A stretch of 64,000 nt of DNA from contig NC_079264.1 in NCBI RefSeq assembly GCF_947241705.1, forward strand, positions 398,569 through 462,568, written 5' to 3'. A program made the translations under genes and the position numbers. The notes under the pieces are model-generated. The model had not been told where the DNA came from. It saw only the letters and a program-made list of their open reading frames with translations, and ran no database searches. This document shows, piece after piece, positions 1 to 10,800 of this stretch. This DNA is from Saccharomyces mikatae IFO 1815 (taxonomy: Eukaryota; Ascomycota; Saccharomycetes; Saccharomycetales; Saccharomycetaceae). Positions within the stretch are counted from its first letter, which is position 1. Every line of letters begins with the position of its first letter.

Positions 1-1
1 T

Positions 2-358
2 TCCAAACCCTACGGATTCGTTGTGATGCTTTTAATAAGGGAGTTCACTTGTCCGGCACCCGCGGGGTTCCCCAGCAAGCTGCTTCTGGTAGTACTTGAT
101 CTGATGATACTTTTCTGTCAGATCATTATAATGAACGGCTCATTGAGCTCGAGCTTTCAAAACGTGAGGCTCATCGTCAAGGAGTTGAACGCAGAAGAAG
201 AGGGGGCACTTAACGTTCTCAAATTCAATACCTGGCACGTGGATTCAAGCGGACCCGAGCTCATAGTTCACAAGAATCACGACATGCCCTTCTCTCAACA
301 GATAGATGGGGATGACGCTACTGAGTTCACACCTTTACTGAATAGCGCCGCGGAATAA
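2..358 (+). CDS. YIR014W: YIR014W, 3' part (protein of unknown function)
   Basis: The frame is open from base 2 to the stop at 358, so this is the C-terminal end of a gene that begins before the window. About 118 residues are visible. They include a hydrophobic stretch near the first in-window methionine (LLLVVLDLMILFCQIII), which could be a membrane segment, followed by a polar tail ending LLNSAAE. I identify it as YIR014W by synteny: RPR2, YIR016W, MET28 and YAP5 follow in the order known for S. cerevisiae chromosome IX. I recognise no catalytic motif. The function is unknown to me. Confidence 0.75.
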   Translation, partial: SKPYGFVVMLLIREFTCPAPAGFPSKLLLVVLDLMILFCQIIIMNGSLSSSFQNVRLIVKELNAEEEGALNVLKFNTWHVDSSGPELIVHKNHDMPFSQQIDGDDATEFTPLLNSAAE

Positions 359-485
359 AAATTTCAAGAACGAAGAAAAGAGAAAAAATATCCAGAAAGA
401 AAAATGAATGGAAAAAAAAATAAGACAATGCACAGTTCCTCTCTGTCCTCCCTGCCATTACTGGCAAAAAAAAGACAAACATAAT

Positions 486-920
486 ATGGGCAAGAAAGCG
501 CAAGGACCAAGGACCAAACCAGAAATCGACGTGAATGGTACCCTACTCGTACCGCCACCAAGGACGATTGCCAACCAAGACCATTTCCATAGATTAAACT
601 ACCTCTATCAAATATCTGCTTACCAAACAAGGACAACGGCGAAGACTACAGCGAAGGGGCATATTTCTTTGGCACGCAATTATATCAAAACAATGGACTT
701 GGTCAGCAAGAAAACTAAAACATCTCTGCTTCCTACGATTAAGAGGACCATTTGTAAAAAATGCCACCGGCTATTATGGACCCCAAAGAAACTCGAAATC
801 ACTCACGACGGAGCCTTATCAGTAACGTGTGCGTGTGGTACCGTGAAACGCTACAATATCGCCGCTGACCCTAACTACAAGACCTACTCAGAACGGGAAG
901 ATAACCTGATAGTTCCTTAG
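486..920 (+). CDS. RPR2: RNase P protein subunit Rpr2
   Basis: A 144-residue protein of the Rpr2/Rpp21 family, a subunit of nuclear RNase P, which trims 5' leaders from precursor tRNAs. The family fold is a zinc ribbon. Visible ligands are the paired cysteines in ICKKCHRLLW (residues about 91-100) and in VTCACG (about 119-124). A basic, lysine-rich N-terminus fits RNA contact. I chose the ATG at 486 (MGKKAQG) because it gives the usual family length of 144. An in-frame ATG at 408 would add 26 residues of low-complexity, A-rich coding that does not look conserved. The neighbour YIR014W ends about 130 bp upstream. Confidence 0.93.
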   Translation: MGKKAQGPRTKPEIDVNGTLLVPPPRTIANQDHFHRLNYLYQISAYQTRTTAKTTAKGHISLARNYIKTMDLVSKKTKTSLLPTIKRTICKKCHRLLWTPKKLEITHDGALSVTCACGTVKRYNIAADPNYKTYSEREDNLIVP

Positions 921-1103
921 GGGTTTCTTTTCTGTCGAAATCCGGAGTTTACCAGATTTCCTTTTAAGAGCCGACCCCCCCTTTGCCCCCACGCTCCTGG
1001 GTGCCTAGGTTATTGTTTGATGGAGAACTCCAACATAAAAGTGCGGAAAAAACGAGAAAGCCGTTTAGAGAAAGAAATATGGGTTTCCAATTCTTGAGAA
1101 GTA

Positions 1104-1910
1104 ATGGTTAAACCCCACGAGGAGGAGGTGTGGTTAGTAATGAGCGACAGGAGGTGTTTATTAAATGTCGGACTACCCATTGCTGCGATGACTAAGACGA
1201 ATCCTGTCTTTCCGAATGATGGACGAAGTACAGGTCCAGAGTCGCAACCAGGTTCGCGTGGAAGTGTTATGGAGGACCTACTGCCTTCATTGGCCGGCGC
1301 GTACGATGACCCGGCGGCTCTTTGCAAGTGCGTACCACTATCACAGGATGGCGCGGGCGCTATCCGTGTCCCATCACTAGTGGAAGACACCACAAGCGAC
1401 GACGAGGACGACGAGGACATGTCGCGGGACCTTTCCAAGGCCCTAGATATGTCTTCGTCATCGTGCTCCAGCCCACGCACCAGAAGTCGGCGGCACCGTA
1501 GTTCCGTGAGCACAATATCCACAATCCTGCATCAGGAGAGGTCCGGGAAGGAGGACATGACCAAAAGCCTCAGCGGTCCGGTAGACCAAGAAAGACCTAG
1601 TTTACTTGCCAAAATATCGACTGTATTCTTTCGGAGGAATAACACTCCCAAGAAAAACCATTCGTGTGTAGCTGGCCCCACGAGCCGCCCACATTCCCAA
1701 ACGCTGGCGGCTACGGATGTAGCCGCCCAGTCGTTGCGCCACCAAAAGGAGCTGGAAGATGCCAAGTACGCTCGAGTAATCGAAAACCTCCGCTCCATAG
1801 GATGGTGCTCTCGCAGAGAGATCAAGTCTGTGGAATATAAACGATCTTTGATCAATGCACAGTGGGACGAGAAGATCTCGCTTCTGTCCCACGCACAGTG
1901 CTATAAATAG
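1104..1910 (+). CDS. YIR016W: YIR016W, uncharacterized protein
   Basis: A 268-residue protein assigned to YIR016W by position between RPR2 and MET28 and by similar length (about 265 in S. cerevisiae, from memory). It has no recognisable enzymatic motif. Residues about 93-106 form an acidic patch (TTSDDEDDEDMSRD), followed by serine-rich and arginine-rich stretches. The C-terminal 60 residues look helical and charged. Composition suggests a largely disordered, possibly phosphorylated protein. A whole-genome-duplication paralogue (YOL036W) is known in S. cerevisiae. The first ATG of the frame was used; later methionines at residues 13 and 28 are alternatives. Function unknown. Confidence 0.85.
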   Translation: MVKPHEEEVWLVMSDRRCLLNVGLPIAAMTKTNPVFPNDGRSTGPESQPGSRGSVMEDLLPSLAGAYDDPAALCKCVPLSQDGAGAIRVPSLVEDTTSDDEDDEDMSRDLSKALDMSSSSCSSPRTRSRRHRSSVSTISTILHQERSGKEDMTKSLSGPVDQERPSLLAKISTVFFRRNNTPKKNHSCVAGPTSRPHSQTLAATDVAAQSLRHQKELEDAKYARVIENLRSIGWCSRREIKSVEYKRSLINAQWDEKISLLSHAQCYK

Positions 1911-1996
1911 TGTGTATATGTATGTATATGCTGGGTGAGGAATAGAAAAAACGTGAAAGCAAGAAAAAAAAAATTCATACTCCCATGTTTCACGGG

Positions 1997-2497
1997 CTAT
2001 CTGCCCATGTTTCGCCTTTTAATGTCGTTCAGCAGTTTCATAGACTTGATCTCATTGATGTCATTCAATTTGGCCTTCCAGAACTCATTTTCCTTGTTTA
2101 GCTGCTCTATACGATCGCGAAGTTTGTTGATTTGCATGTTCAGGTTCTGCAGCTTGTTCATGTTCTCGAAGTTCTTTTGTTTCTTGCGAATGCGAAACCG
2201 CTGCGACGCCTCCGTGTTCTTCCTTCTTCGCTCTTGCTTGATTTTATCCAGTTCGTTAGATATGCCCACAGGCGCCTCCTCCTCTTTCACAACAACTGCC
2301 GCCGTTGCGGCAACCCTCCCCTTTCTCGGCTCGCGCAGCTTTTTGAACTGTGAAACATCCTGGCCGTTATTAATCATGCTGATGAGCTCCTCCGCGTTGC
2401 CACTGCTAACCAGTAGCAATGATAGCAAGCGCGAGCCCAACTCCGAGTCACTTGATATCAGATTTTGTAGATGCTCTGAAAGATTGTTCACGTTCAT
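1997..2497 (-). CDS. MET28: Met28, bZIP cofactor of sulfur-metabolism transcription
   Basis: A bZIP protein of the Cbf1-Met4-Met28 complex, which activates sulfur amino-acid genes. Met28 stabilises DNA binding of Cbf1 with Met4. The basic region (KQERRRKNTEASQRFRIRKK) is followed by a short leucine zipper, both in the C-terminal half. The first in-frame ATG is at 2497 (MNVNNLSEHL), giving 166 residues. The open frame continues upstream to 2599, but that codon is TTG. The S. cerevisiae protein, as I recall, is about 187 residues with 21 extra at the N-terminus; an upstream ATG here (near 2565) is out of frame and soon hits TGA. The shared intergenic region with YAP5 carries Cbf1-type and Met31/32-type sites. 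Confidence 0.88.
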   Translation of the reverse strand: MNVNNLSEHLQNLISSDSELGSRLLSLLLVSSGNAEELISMINNGQDVSQFKKLREPRKGRVAATAAVVVKEEEAPVGISNELDKIKQERRRKNTEASQRFRIRKKQKNFENMNKLQNLNMQINKLRDRIEQLNKENEFWKAKLNDINEIKSMKLLNDIKRRNMGR

Positions 2498-2710
2498 GGT
2501 CTTTGTGTCTGCCTGCGATGCTGATGGTTCGCTTCTCACCCTTGTCTGCCCTTGTCTACTCGCATCGAGGAACAAAAGGATCTTTCTCTGTAACTGCAAC
2601 CGATTATAAATAGTTCAATCCAGTTTACTTCCTTTTCTTAGTCATTGGCTGCCCGGCTTTGACTCACGCGCCAGTGACCTTCAACTATGGCGGTTTTTGT
2701 TTCCCGCCCA

Positions 2711-2854
2711 AAACTGTGGTGTTATAAAGCAGAGAGAAGAAGGGAAAAATAGAGAATCCCAGGCCAAAAACCAGAAATTGAGTCACGTGCAGTAGTTTCT
2801 ACTCCTATTGTTATTCGATGTTGACTTTATTTGGCCGGGCCCCACAACTGTGGC
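2711..2854 (-). promoter_or_regulatory. Met31/32 and Cbf1 sites in the MET28-YAP5 intergenic region
   Basis: The sequence shows AAACTGTGG at 2711-2719, CACGTG at 2784-2789 preceded by T and followed by C, and AACTGTGGC at 2846-2854. These match the known Met31/Met32 core (AAACTGTGG) and the Cbf1 E-box (TCACGTG). They lie 210-360 bp upstream of the MET28 ATG, which fits the known control of MET28 by the Met4 complex, including its own product. They could in principle also serve YAP5, which is divergently transcribed. Confidence 0.7.
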
Positions 2855-3062
2855 ATCTTTCAGATCACATTTTCCCCGAATGCATGGAAATGACGAGGTA
2901 GGAGTTTTATTCCGCGGAAAAAGAAAAAAAGGTGCACAGTAAGAGTAAGATCTCTTTGTACGGCGGTACTTTTACCACAGTAACTGTCCACTTAAAGGTA
3001 GGCCCAGTATACTACAACTCAGTAGTGCAACAAAGACTTAGGCAGATATACTGTGACACGCC

Positions 3063-3809
3063 ATGGCTCTTCCTCACATAAAACCGAAGGAGTCTAAGGA
3101 AAGTAACCTGGTAATCTTGTCCAAGATTCACGTATCAAAAAACTGGAAACTGCCCCCAAGGTTGCCCCAGAGGACAAGTCAGCGAAGAAATAGGCCCCAT
3201 CGACTTCGCGAGGAGTACGACATTGAGGATAACGACGAAGAGCTGCAAAAGAAAAAGCGGCAGAACAGAGATGCTCAAAGAGCCTATAGAGAGCGAAAAA
3301 ACAATAAGTTGCTAGTGCTCGAGGAAACGATAGAATCACTAAGTAAGATCATCAAAAACTACGAAACAAAGCTAATTCACCTGCAAAATGACCTTCAAGA
3401 GAAAGAGTCGGAAAATCACGCGCTAAGACTAAAGTTGGACGCTCTCACTCAGAAGCAGCCTTCTGTGCCTGCCCAAGATCCTATCCTGCAGAACTTGATC
3501 GAGAATTTCAAGCCTATGAAGGCAATACCCATAAAGTATAATAATAATAATACGGCTATAAAACACCACCATCACTCGAGCGAGTTGCCCAACTCCGCCA
3601 AATGCGGTTTTTGTAACGACTACACTACATGCGTCTGCCAGGAATTGGAAGCGGACTCCGGTAAAATTGTCGACGATGCCTCCAGCGTACAGAAGGATAT
3701 GCCGCCACCACACTCACAGTGCAATAACAAAGATAGCTCCGGTGGGCTTTGTAGTAACTGTACCAATATTGATAAATCTTGTATCGATATCCGGTCCATC
3801 ATTCACTGA
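3063..3809 (+). CDS. YAP5: Yap5, iron-sensing bZIP transcription factor
   Basis: A 248-residue fungal AP-1-type bZIP regulator that activates vacuolar iron storage and related genes when iron is high. The basic region includes KRQNRDAQRAYRERKNNK (residues about 63-80), with the QNRDAQRAYRERK signature typical of the Yap family, and a leucine zipper follows to about residue 125. Two cysteine clusters lie in the C-terminal half: CGFCNDYTTCVC (about 180-191) and the CNNKDSSGGLCSNC segment (about 220-233). In S. cerevisiae these cysteine-rich domains bind an iron-sulfur cluster that controls activity. It is divergent from MET28 and followed by a long gene-free stretch. Confidence 0.93.
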   Translation: MALPHIKPKESKESNLVILSKIHVSKNWKLPPRLPQRTSQRRNRPHRLREEYDIEDNDEELQKKKRQNRDAQRAYRERKNNKLLVLEETIESLSKIIKNYETKLIHLQNDLQEKESENHALRLKLDALTQKQPSVPAQDPILQNLIENFKPMKAIPIKYNNNNTAIKHHHHSSELPNSAKCGFCNDYTTCVCQELEADSGKIVDDASSVQKDMPPPHSQCNNKDSSGGLCSNCTNIDKSCIDIRSIIH

Positions 3810-6800
3810 GAAAATGAAACCATTGAATGTGCGTGGAAGAGTTGTTGAATGGTCGGTGCTTTTTTTTAAAAATTGAGAAGAAGATTCACGGAATGAGTGG
3901 AATGCCCTGCTCTTGAACCTTGCCTTGCAGGGTCATCGCTATGTTTGTGTCGTCAGGATCTACCCCAGAGGATAAGGGTGTCAAGACACAATACCCCATT
4001 CAAATGCGTCGTTGATGTGGTCGTCGGCATAAGCATCAAGCGCTACTTCCGATATGATGGCACGACTGGTCTGCTGTTGAAGTAGTGGATGCTAAAATTT
4101 GACGATGCCGCTCTTATATGTAATACACACTTCCCCATATGTTGAATATTTACTAAATAGCTGCTACATAAGAACAGTCGGATGCTACAGTCCATGCCCA
4201 AACGCAAATACGTATCGGTCACTCTTCTTTTTGAATGCTACAATGAAGTTCAAACTTTGCACACGAGGTATACTCAGACAGAGGGTGTGCTTTACCTGAT
4301 GGTTAACATCAATCTAGATCGGGAGAGACGGAAAAGAAGTTTTAGTGATAGTACAACAATTGAAAACGAGTCTCAAAACAGTAACAAATGTCAGTGACTC
4401 TAGAGATCGCAAGAAAATCCTGTGGAACAGCTAGGAATATTGATGCATGGCTCGTGAACGCACAGCGACGCACCTCTAAACTCATTGCTGTGTTTAACTG
4501 AAAGTTTCTTCGCTATACGCATAAAATCGACAGCATGGTGATCATTTTATTTAAACGCCTACCACTTCTTGTGTGTGAGCTTGGTTTTGGTTAGTCAAGT
4601 TTCAAGTTGGAACAATCCCACCAACAGAAAAAAGTAAGCATACTAGCAGGACTAATTCTTGTTCAATCAGGCTTCGATTCGAATGCGACACATTAGAAAT
4701 AGAATAGAGACTCGCGTTTGAAAAATATACTAAACCGCGAAACTTCACACTCCTGTAATGGTTTTCTTGAAGCAGCGTTGGAACAAAAGCAGTCACTTAC
4801 GTATTTCTTAGTGTTACGACTATAACATAAATGTGGCAGACAACTCGTGGATCTTTGTAAGTAGCAGGCCTCTTTGAATCTTGTGCGGAGAAGAAATGAC
4901 AAGAAATGAGGTAGAAATACATTATGGATGCAATAAATTCAAGCCTTTGAAAAGGAAATATGTTCGACAAGGGCGTCAGAGATCTCAAATGACAGCCTGG
5001 TGTCACCACGAGATCCCGCCAGTTTTTTGCTCACGCCTCTCCTGATTGCTACCTTCAGGGCTGACCTCTCCTAAGAAAAACGCGGACATTTCTTTTTGTA
5101 TTGTTGCATCTTCTATTGTTATTTCGTGCCGACTTTTTACCATCGTACCCGGCGAGATTTTTCCTCTACCCAGAAACCTCGTGTAACACGTAGGATAAGG
5201 TCCACTAACGATGTCATGCAGATATCCAAGCTTTTACCACGTCGATATGGCAAGATATCTCGCACGCTTACGAAAAAATTTTTAGCACAACAGGCACCAT
5301 CGCTCTTTATCGAGAGTGAAAACAAGCTGTTGAGGGATATTACCTTCTTCGCGCCGTTTTACTTCATATTATACAGATGACCTTTAGAAAGATTATTCAT
5401 TAGCTCCAAAGGAATTTGACAACTTGGAGCCTACGGACATAATTGAAAGTGAGCCTTTTGGATGAAGATTGGAAGAAGAAAACAGCACAAATACTTTTTA
5501 TGCATCGCGAAAAGGTCCTTGTCCTTTAGTTTAAGATTGTGGGAGTTTGAAGTCATCTGCTGACTATTGATAATTCTTTAGTCATATTTAAGGCTAGGGG
5601 ACATTTAGTGAGAAGAAAAACCTTAACAAGGAAATCTTCCCACATATGAAAAATCCCGCTCCCTTTGCGTCACACTGAAAACTTAACGGCGAGACTCACC
5701 TGAATAATTTTTGTTGCACTTGAACGAATGTTAATGTAAAATCATCTTTACCAGCTGGATTTTCCTTTTCCATTTTTGGTCATGTCTTCTTGTTTTGGGT
5801 TGCGAATTGTCGATAAGCGCTCACAAAAACGCGCTCTTTATCTCCTGCCTGAACTCTTCCACTATTCTATACTTGTGAACAGCTTCGGTAAGGCTTCCAC
5901 ATAGACGGACGCTGTCAAAACGGGCAACAGAAACTCAGTGCTTCCATAATTCCAGTTGATATGCGCCGTTAAAAAATCGGAAATTTTCGCTTCATTGCGT
6001 TTCACCAAATATGTTTCTTCAGTAGTCTCTTTTGGTTCTTGGCATAATTTTTTGGGTCCACAATATATAACGATGATGGAGTCCAATTGCCAGGCCTTTA
6101 ATCTTGATACATCTTGTCAGTTCAACGTGGAAAGTTATCGTCACTTTTCCAATCATTATAATTATAAGAGAAAAAAACTCGTCAATGAAGTGCGGGCAGC
6201 GTCACCTTCTCAAGTTCTGGCAAAAGGGCCCTAAAATCATTGTTAGATAAGACTACAGGAAAATCGATGAATCTGACCCGATAGAACGGTATAAAGATCC
6301 AATTTCGGAAACCAGGGACATTCCATTTTTACTTTCTTTTTTTATGTGCATGTCCTTACAAACATTGCCTTATAATCTTATTTTACATAAGAGTTTAAAC
6401 TTATTATCGTCCCATCAATAAAGTATAATGGTCAAGAAAACGTGGTCTTGCAGCCGGATCATGAAGATCAACGTTAACATAGCGTTAGAATGACCTGACT
6501 CAGAGAGCTTCGACCAATTACAGTTGCCTCCGATAACTTACTGTCATTATTGAAGTAGGGGTAGAAAATTACAAGGGTGCTGAACATTTGAAATCCAACC
6601 ACCATATTGTAAATGTCAACTGCGAAGAACTCTGTGACGCTAGAAGGGGAAATGGTGAGTTCCTTGCTTCCTATGTATCTTTAATTTATCTAGATATCTT
6701 TACATAAGCAAAATACGCCGGGGTAGCGCACGCGGGGAAGAAAGGCCGGTTCTTTCCTTATCTGGTCTTGCCGCACGGATCTTTTCTCCAACGTCAAAAA

Positions 6801-7882
6801 GAACCTTTTTTAAATTCTTTTCGAATACCGTTCCAAAAGCACTAAAATTTATAGACCGAAGAAATTGTCCTCAGAACAAAATAAGAAGGCCCCTTTTCTC
6901 ACGGAAGCTTTTCAGTAAAAATAGGCAACATAGCTTTTCTCCCGGGTTTTCTAAGCGGGAACAATTACCCCTAAAATGAGGACCAATCGTGGAAATCTAC
7001 ATCATCTTAAGCATTGTTGACGAGGTAACACGTCAAATTTTTAACTTTTGGAATTTTCTTTTCTTCTTGAAGTTAGCTCGGCTCGCCCAACCTATGGGAG
7101 CCTGGATGCTCTGAATAGGAAAAAAAGAAAGAGACGTCATTTAAAAAGTTTAATTAAAGATGGTGAATCTTAAATGAAAGACAGCATGGTGGGCAGATGA
7201 CACTCGCGGACTTGTCATCAACTCTATTTAGACTAAGTTATATAACTTCTAGGCACTTTAAAGTTTACGTGGGGGTAGGTGAATAATGAAAGCACCACTT
7301 CCACAGTTTCCGATAGAAGAAAGGAATATTCTTTAGCCAAACAGTAAACGTGCCTATAAGGAGCCTCTTATCCACCCACAAAGGCTAGGCTCGTATTACT
7401 AATTGTGTCAACTCAATATCAGATTTTCCATTCTTTTGGAAAATGTAAGGTTGTTAAGTGTTTTTTAAGATCGAAGAAAACTTTTTTGCTCAAGCCGCCT
7501 GCGGGATGATTTGCCATCGCTTACCAAGACTTTTTAGACAAACGAATGATGCAGGCGCTTGGCGAAAAAAGAAAGAAAACTTAGGTGGTGCGACGATAAT
7601 AGCTGAAATATCCGGAATTTGTTCTTGATAAGCCACGGAACAATGAGCCACCGAATAGGTAAAAGAAAAAAATGGAGGGAAAATAGTAAAAACAAAGTAA
7701 AAAAGAGCAAAGTGAAATTATTGAAGAACTAATAATATGTAAATGAATATATAATATTCTACGGGGTTAATTTCTTTCTACCTTAAATAATTAAGGCAAA
7801 GAAAACAGAAAGATGGAAAGTAAAAATGGGGGTATCGAAATGAAATTAAATCATGAGAAACGAACTTGATGGAATTGTATCA
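3810..7882. other. 4.1 kb gene-free stretch between YAP5 and FLO11
   Basis: No ORF over about 95 codons, no tRNA-like cloverleaf and no LTR boundary was recognised here. The stretch is AT-rich with scattered homopurine runs. In S. cerevisiae the YAP5-FLO11 interval is similarly long and carries only a tiny annotated ORF (YIR018C-A); I could not confirm a counterpart. FLO11 is transcribed toward this region, so its 3' UTR lies near 7700-7880. Confidence 0.6.
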
Positions 7883-10800
7883 TTAAACTACAATTGGAAG
7901 AGCCACTAGTAGCCACATAAAGTTTCCGAGAACCTTGATATTTGCAGCGCCTTGGTAAGCACTTGAAACAGAAGGAACAGAGTATGTAGCCACTGCAGAA
8001 CCAGAAGCAGATTGAATTGGTCCGGTTAGAGATGGGGAAGTGATAACTGGAGCAACACCGGATGCAGAAGCTGTTGCAGCAGCTTCAGATGTCACACCTG
8101 TCTTGATTGAACCTGGGTTAGTTGCAGTGGCAACAGTTTCATAATTCTTGGCACCATTTGAACCCGTAGCTGGAGCAGTTCCAGGAGTCAAAGTGGTTAT
8201 GTAAGTAGTAGGGATGGACTTGGTTGTGTAACCGGTTGTTGTTACACCAGCGGAGTTAGTACCCGTAGAGGACTCGGTGGTGACAATGGTGGTAGGAATA
8301 GCAGTAGTAACAGGAGCGGTAGCTGTAGAAGCAGCGTTTTCGCCTGCACTTGCTGAGCTTACGATAGTCTTGGTATAGCATACTGAAGTAGCTTCACCGG
8401 CAGCGTTTGTGCTAGCAGAACATTCGGTGGTGGTTATTGTAGTTGGAGCAGGCCCAGTGATAGGAGTTACTGGTGTACTTGGAGCCAAAGTGGTTATGTA
8501 AGTGGTTGGGATGGACTTGGTTGCGTAACCGGTTGTTGTTTCACCAGCAGAGTTAGTTCCTGTAGAGGACTCGGTGGTAACAATGGTAGTTGTGATAGCA
8601 GAGGTAACAGGAGTAGTAGCTGGAGAAGCAGTGTTTTCAATAGTACCGGTTGAACATGGAACAGTAGTTGTTATAGTCTTAGGGGAGCATCCAGAGGTAG
8701 TTTCACCGGCGGAGTTTGTGCCGGTTGAACAAACAGTAGTAGTGATAGTGGTTGGAGTGAAGTTGGTAACAGTAGTAACTGATGGCGTTGGGATAATTGT
8801 TGTTAAGTAAGTAGTTGGGATGTTTTTGGTAACAAATCCAGTTGTAATTTCACCACCGGACTTTGTACCAGTGGAATATTCAGTGGTTACAACAGTAGTT
8901 GAGATAACCGTAGTCACAGGAGTTCCTGTAGTAGTTTCCGGAGCAGTTTTGCTTGAACCAGTCGAACATGGAACAGTAGTTGTTATAGTCTTAGGGGAGC
9001 ATCCAGAGGTAGTTTCACCGGCGGAGTTTGTGCCGGTTGAACAAACAGTAGTTGTGATTGTGGTTGTTGATGGCGTTGTAACAGAGGTAACTGTGGTAGT
9101 TATAGTCTTAGGGGAGCATCCAGAGGTAGTCTCACCGGCGGAGTTTGTGCCGGTTGAACAAACAGTGGTAGTGATAGTTGTTGTCGATGGTGTTGTAACA
9201 GAAGTAACTGTTGTAGTTGGAATAACTGTAGTATCGGTTATAGTTGAAGAAACAGTGGTTTCACTTCTGCTACCAGGATGTTGAGATGAAAATGATGAAA
9301 GGGTGGTGGTTGTACCGGTAGTAGAGCTTTTGCTACCTGGAGTAGATGGAGTTGGAGCTGGAGCGGAAGAAGTGATGTTACTAGAACTAGATGGAGTTGG
9401 AGCTGGGGTAGAAGAGCTTTCAGTAGTAGAGCTGGATGGAGTTGGAGCTGGGGTAGAAGAGCTTTCAGTAGTGGAGCTGGATGGAGTTGGAGCTGGGGTA
9501 GAAGAGCTTTCAGTGGTAGAGCTGGATGGAGTTGGAGCTGGAGTAGAAGAGCTTTCAGTAGTAGAGCTGGTTACTGGAGTAGAAGAACTCTCAGTAGTGG
9601 AGCTGGATGGAGTTGGAGCTGGGGTAGAAGAGCTTTCAGTGGTAGAGCTGGTTACTGGAGTAGAAGAGCTTTCGGTGGTAGAGCTGGTTACTGGAGTAGA
9701 AGAACTCTCAGTAGTAGAGCTGGATGGAGTTGGAGCTGGGGTAGAAGAGCTTTCAGTGGTAGAGCTGGATGGAGTTGGAGCTGGGGTAGAAGAGCTTTCA
9801 GTAGTAGAGCTGGATGGAGTTGGAGCTGGGGTAGAAGAGCTTTCAGTGGTAGAGCTGGTTACTGGAGTAGAAGAACTCTCAGTAGTGGAGCTGGATGGAG
9901 TTGGAGCTGGGGTAGAAGAGCTTTCAGTGGTAGAGCTGGTTACTGGAGTAGAAGAGCTTTCAGTAGTAGAGCTGGTTACTGGAGTAGAAGAACTCTCAGT
10001 AGTGGAGCTGGATGGAGTTGGAGCTGGAGTAGAAGAGCTTTCAGTAGTGGAGCTGGTTACTGGAGTAGAAGAACTTTCGGTGGTAGAGCTGGTTACTGGA
10101 GTAGAAGAACTCTCAGTAGTGGAGCTGGATGGAGTTGGAGCTGGGGTAGAAGAGCTTTCAGTAGTGGAGCTGGATGGAGTTGGAGCTGGAGTAGAAGAAC
10201 TCTCAGTAGTGGAGCTGGATGGAGTTGGAGCTGGAGTAGAAGAGCTTTCAGTAGTAGAGCTGGTTACTGGAGTAGAAGAACTCTCAGTAGTGGAGCTGGA
10301 TGGAGTTGGAGCTGGGGTAGAAGAGCTTTCAGTGGTAGAGCTGGTTACTGGAGTAGAAGAGCTTTCAGTAGTAGAGCTGGTTACTGGAGTAGAAGAACTC
10401 TCAGTAGTGGAGCTGGATGGAGTTGGAGCTGGAGTAGAAGAGCTTTCAGTAGTAGAGCTGGTTACTGGAGTAGAAGAACTCTCAGTAGTGGAGCTGGATG
10501 GAGTTGGAGCTGGGGTAGAAGAGCTTTCAGTGGTAGAGCTGGTTACTGGAGTAGAAGAGCTTTCAGTAGTAGAGCTGGTTACTGGAGTAGAAGAACTCTC
10601 AGTAGTGGAGCTGGATGGAGTTGGAGCTGGAGTAGAAGAGCTTTCAGTAGTGGAGCTGGTTACTGGAGTAGAAGAACTCTCAGTAGTGGAGCTGGATGGA
10701 GTTGGAGCCGGAGTAGAGCTGGAAGGAATTTTACTTGATGATTTACCGCAGTTTTCACTACAATCTTTGTTCCAATAGAAACCGGGGAAATCTGTTTGAG

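Noticed and set aside
1010-1522. 170-codon minus-strand frame opposite YIR016W
   Set aside because: It overlaps a syntenic conserved gene, has low-complexity Ser runs and no recognisable domain.
9303-10778. A 491-codon plus-strand frame of VEELSVVELDGVGAG repeats
   Set aside because: It is the antisense reading of the FLO11 stalk repeats. Units of 36 and 45 bp keep every frame open when one is, so it has no independent support.
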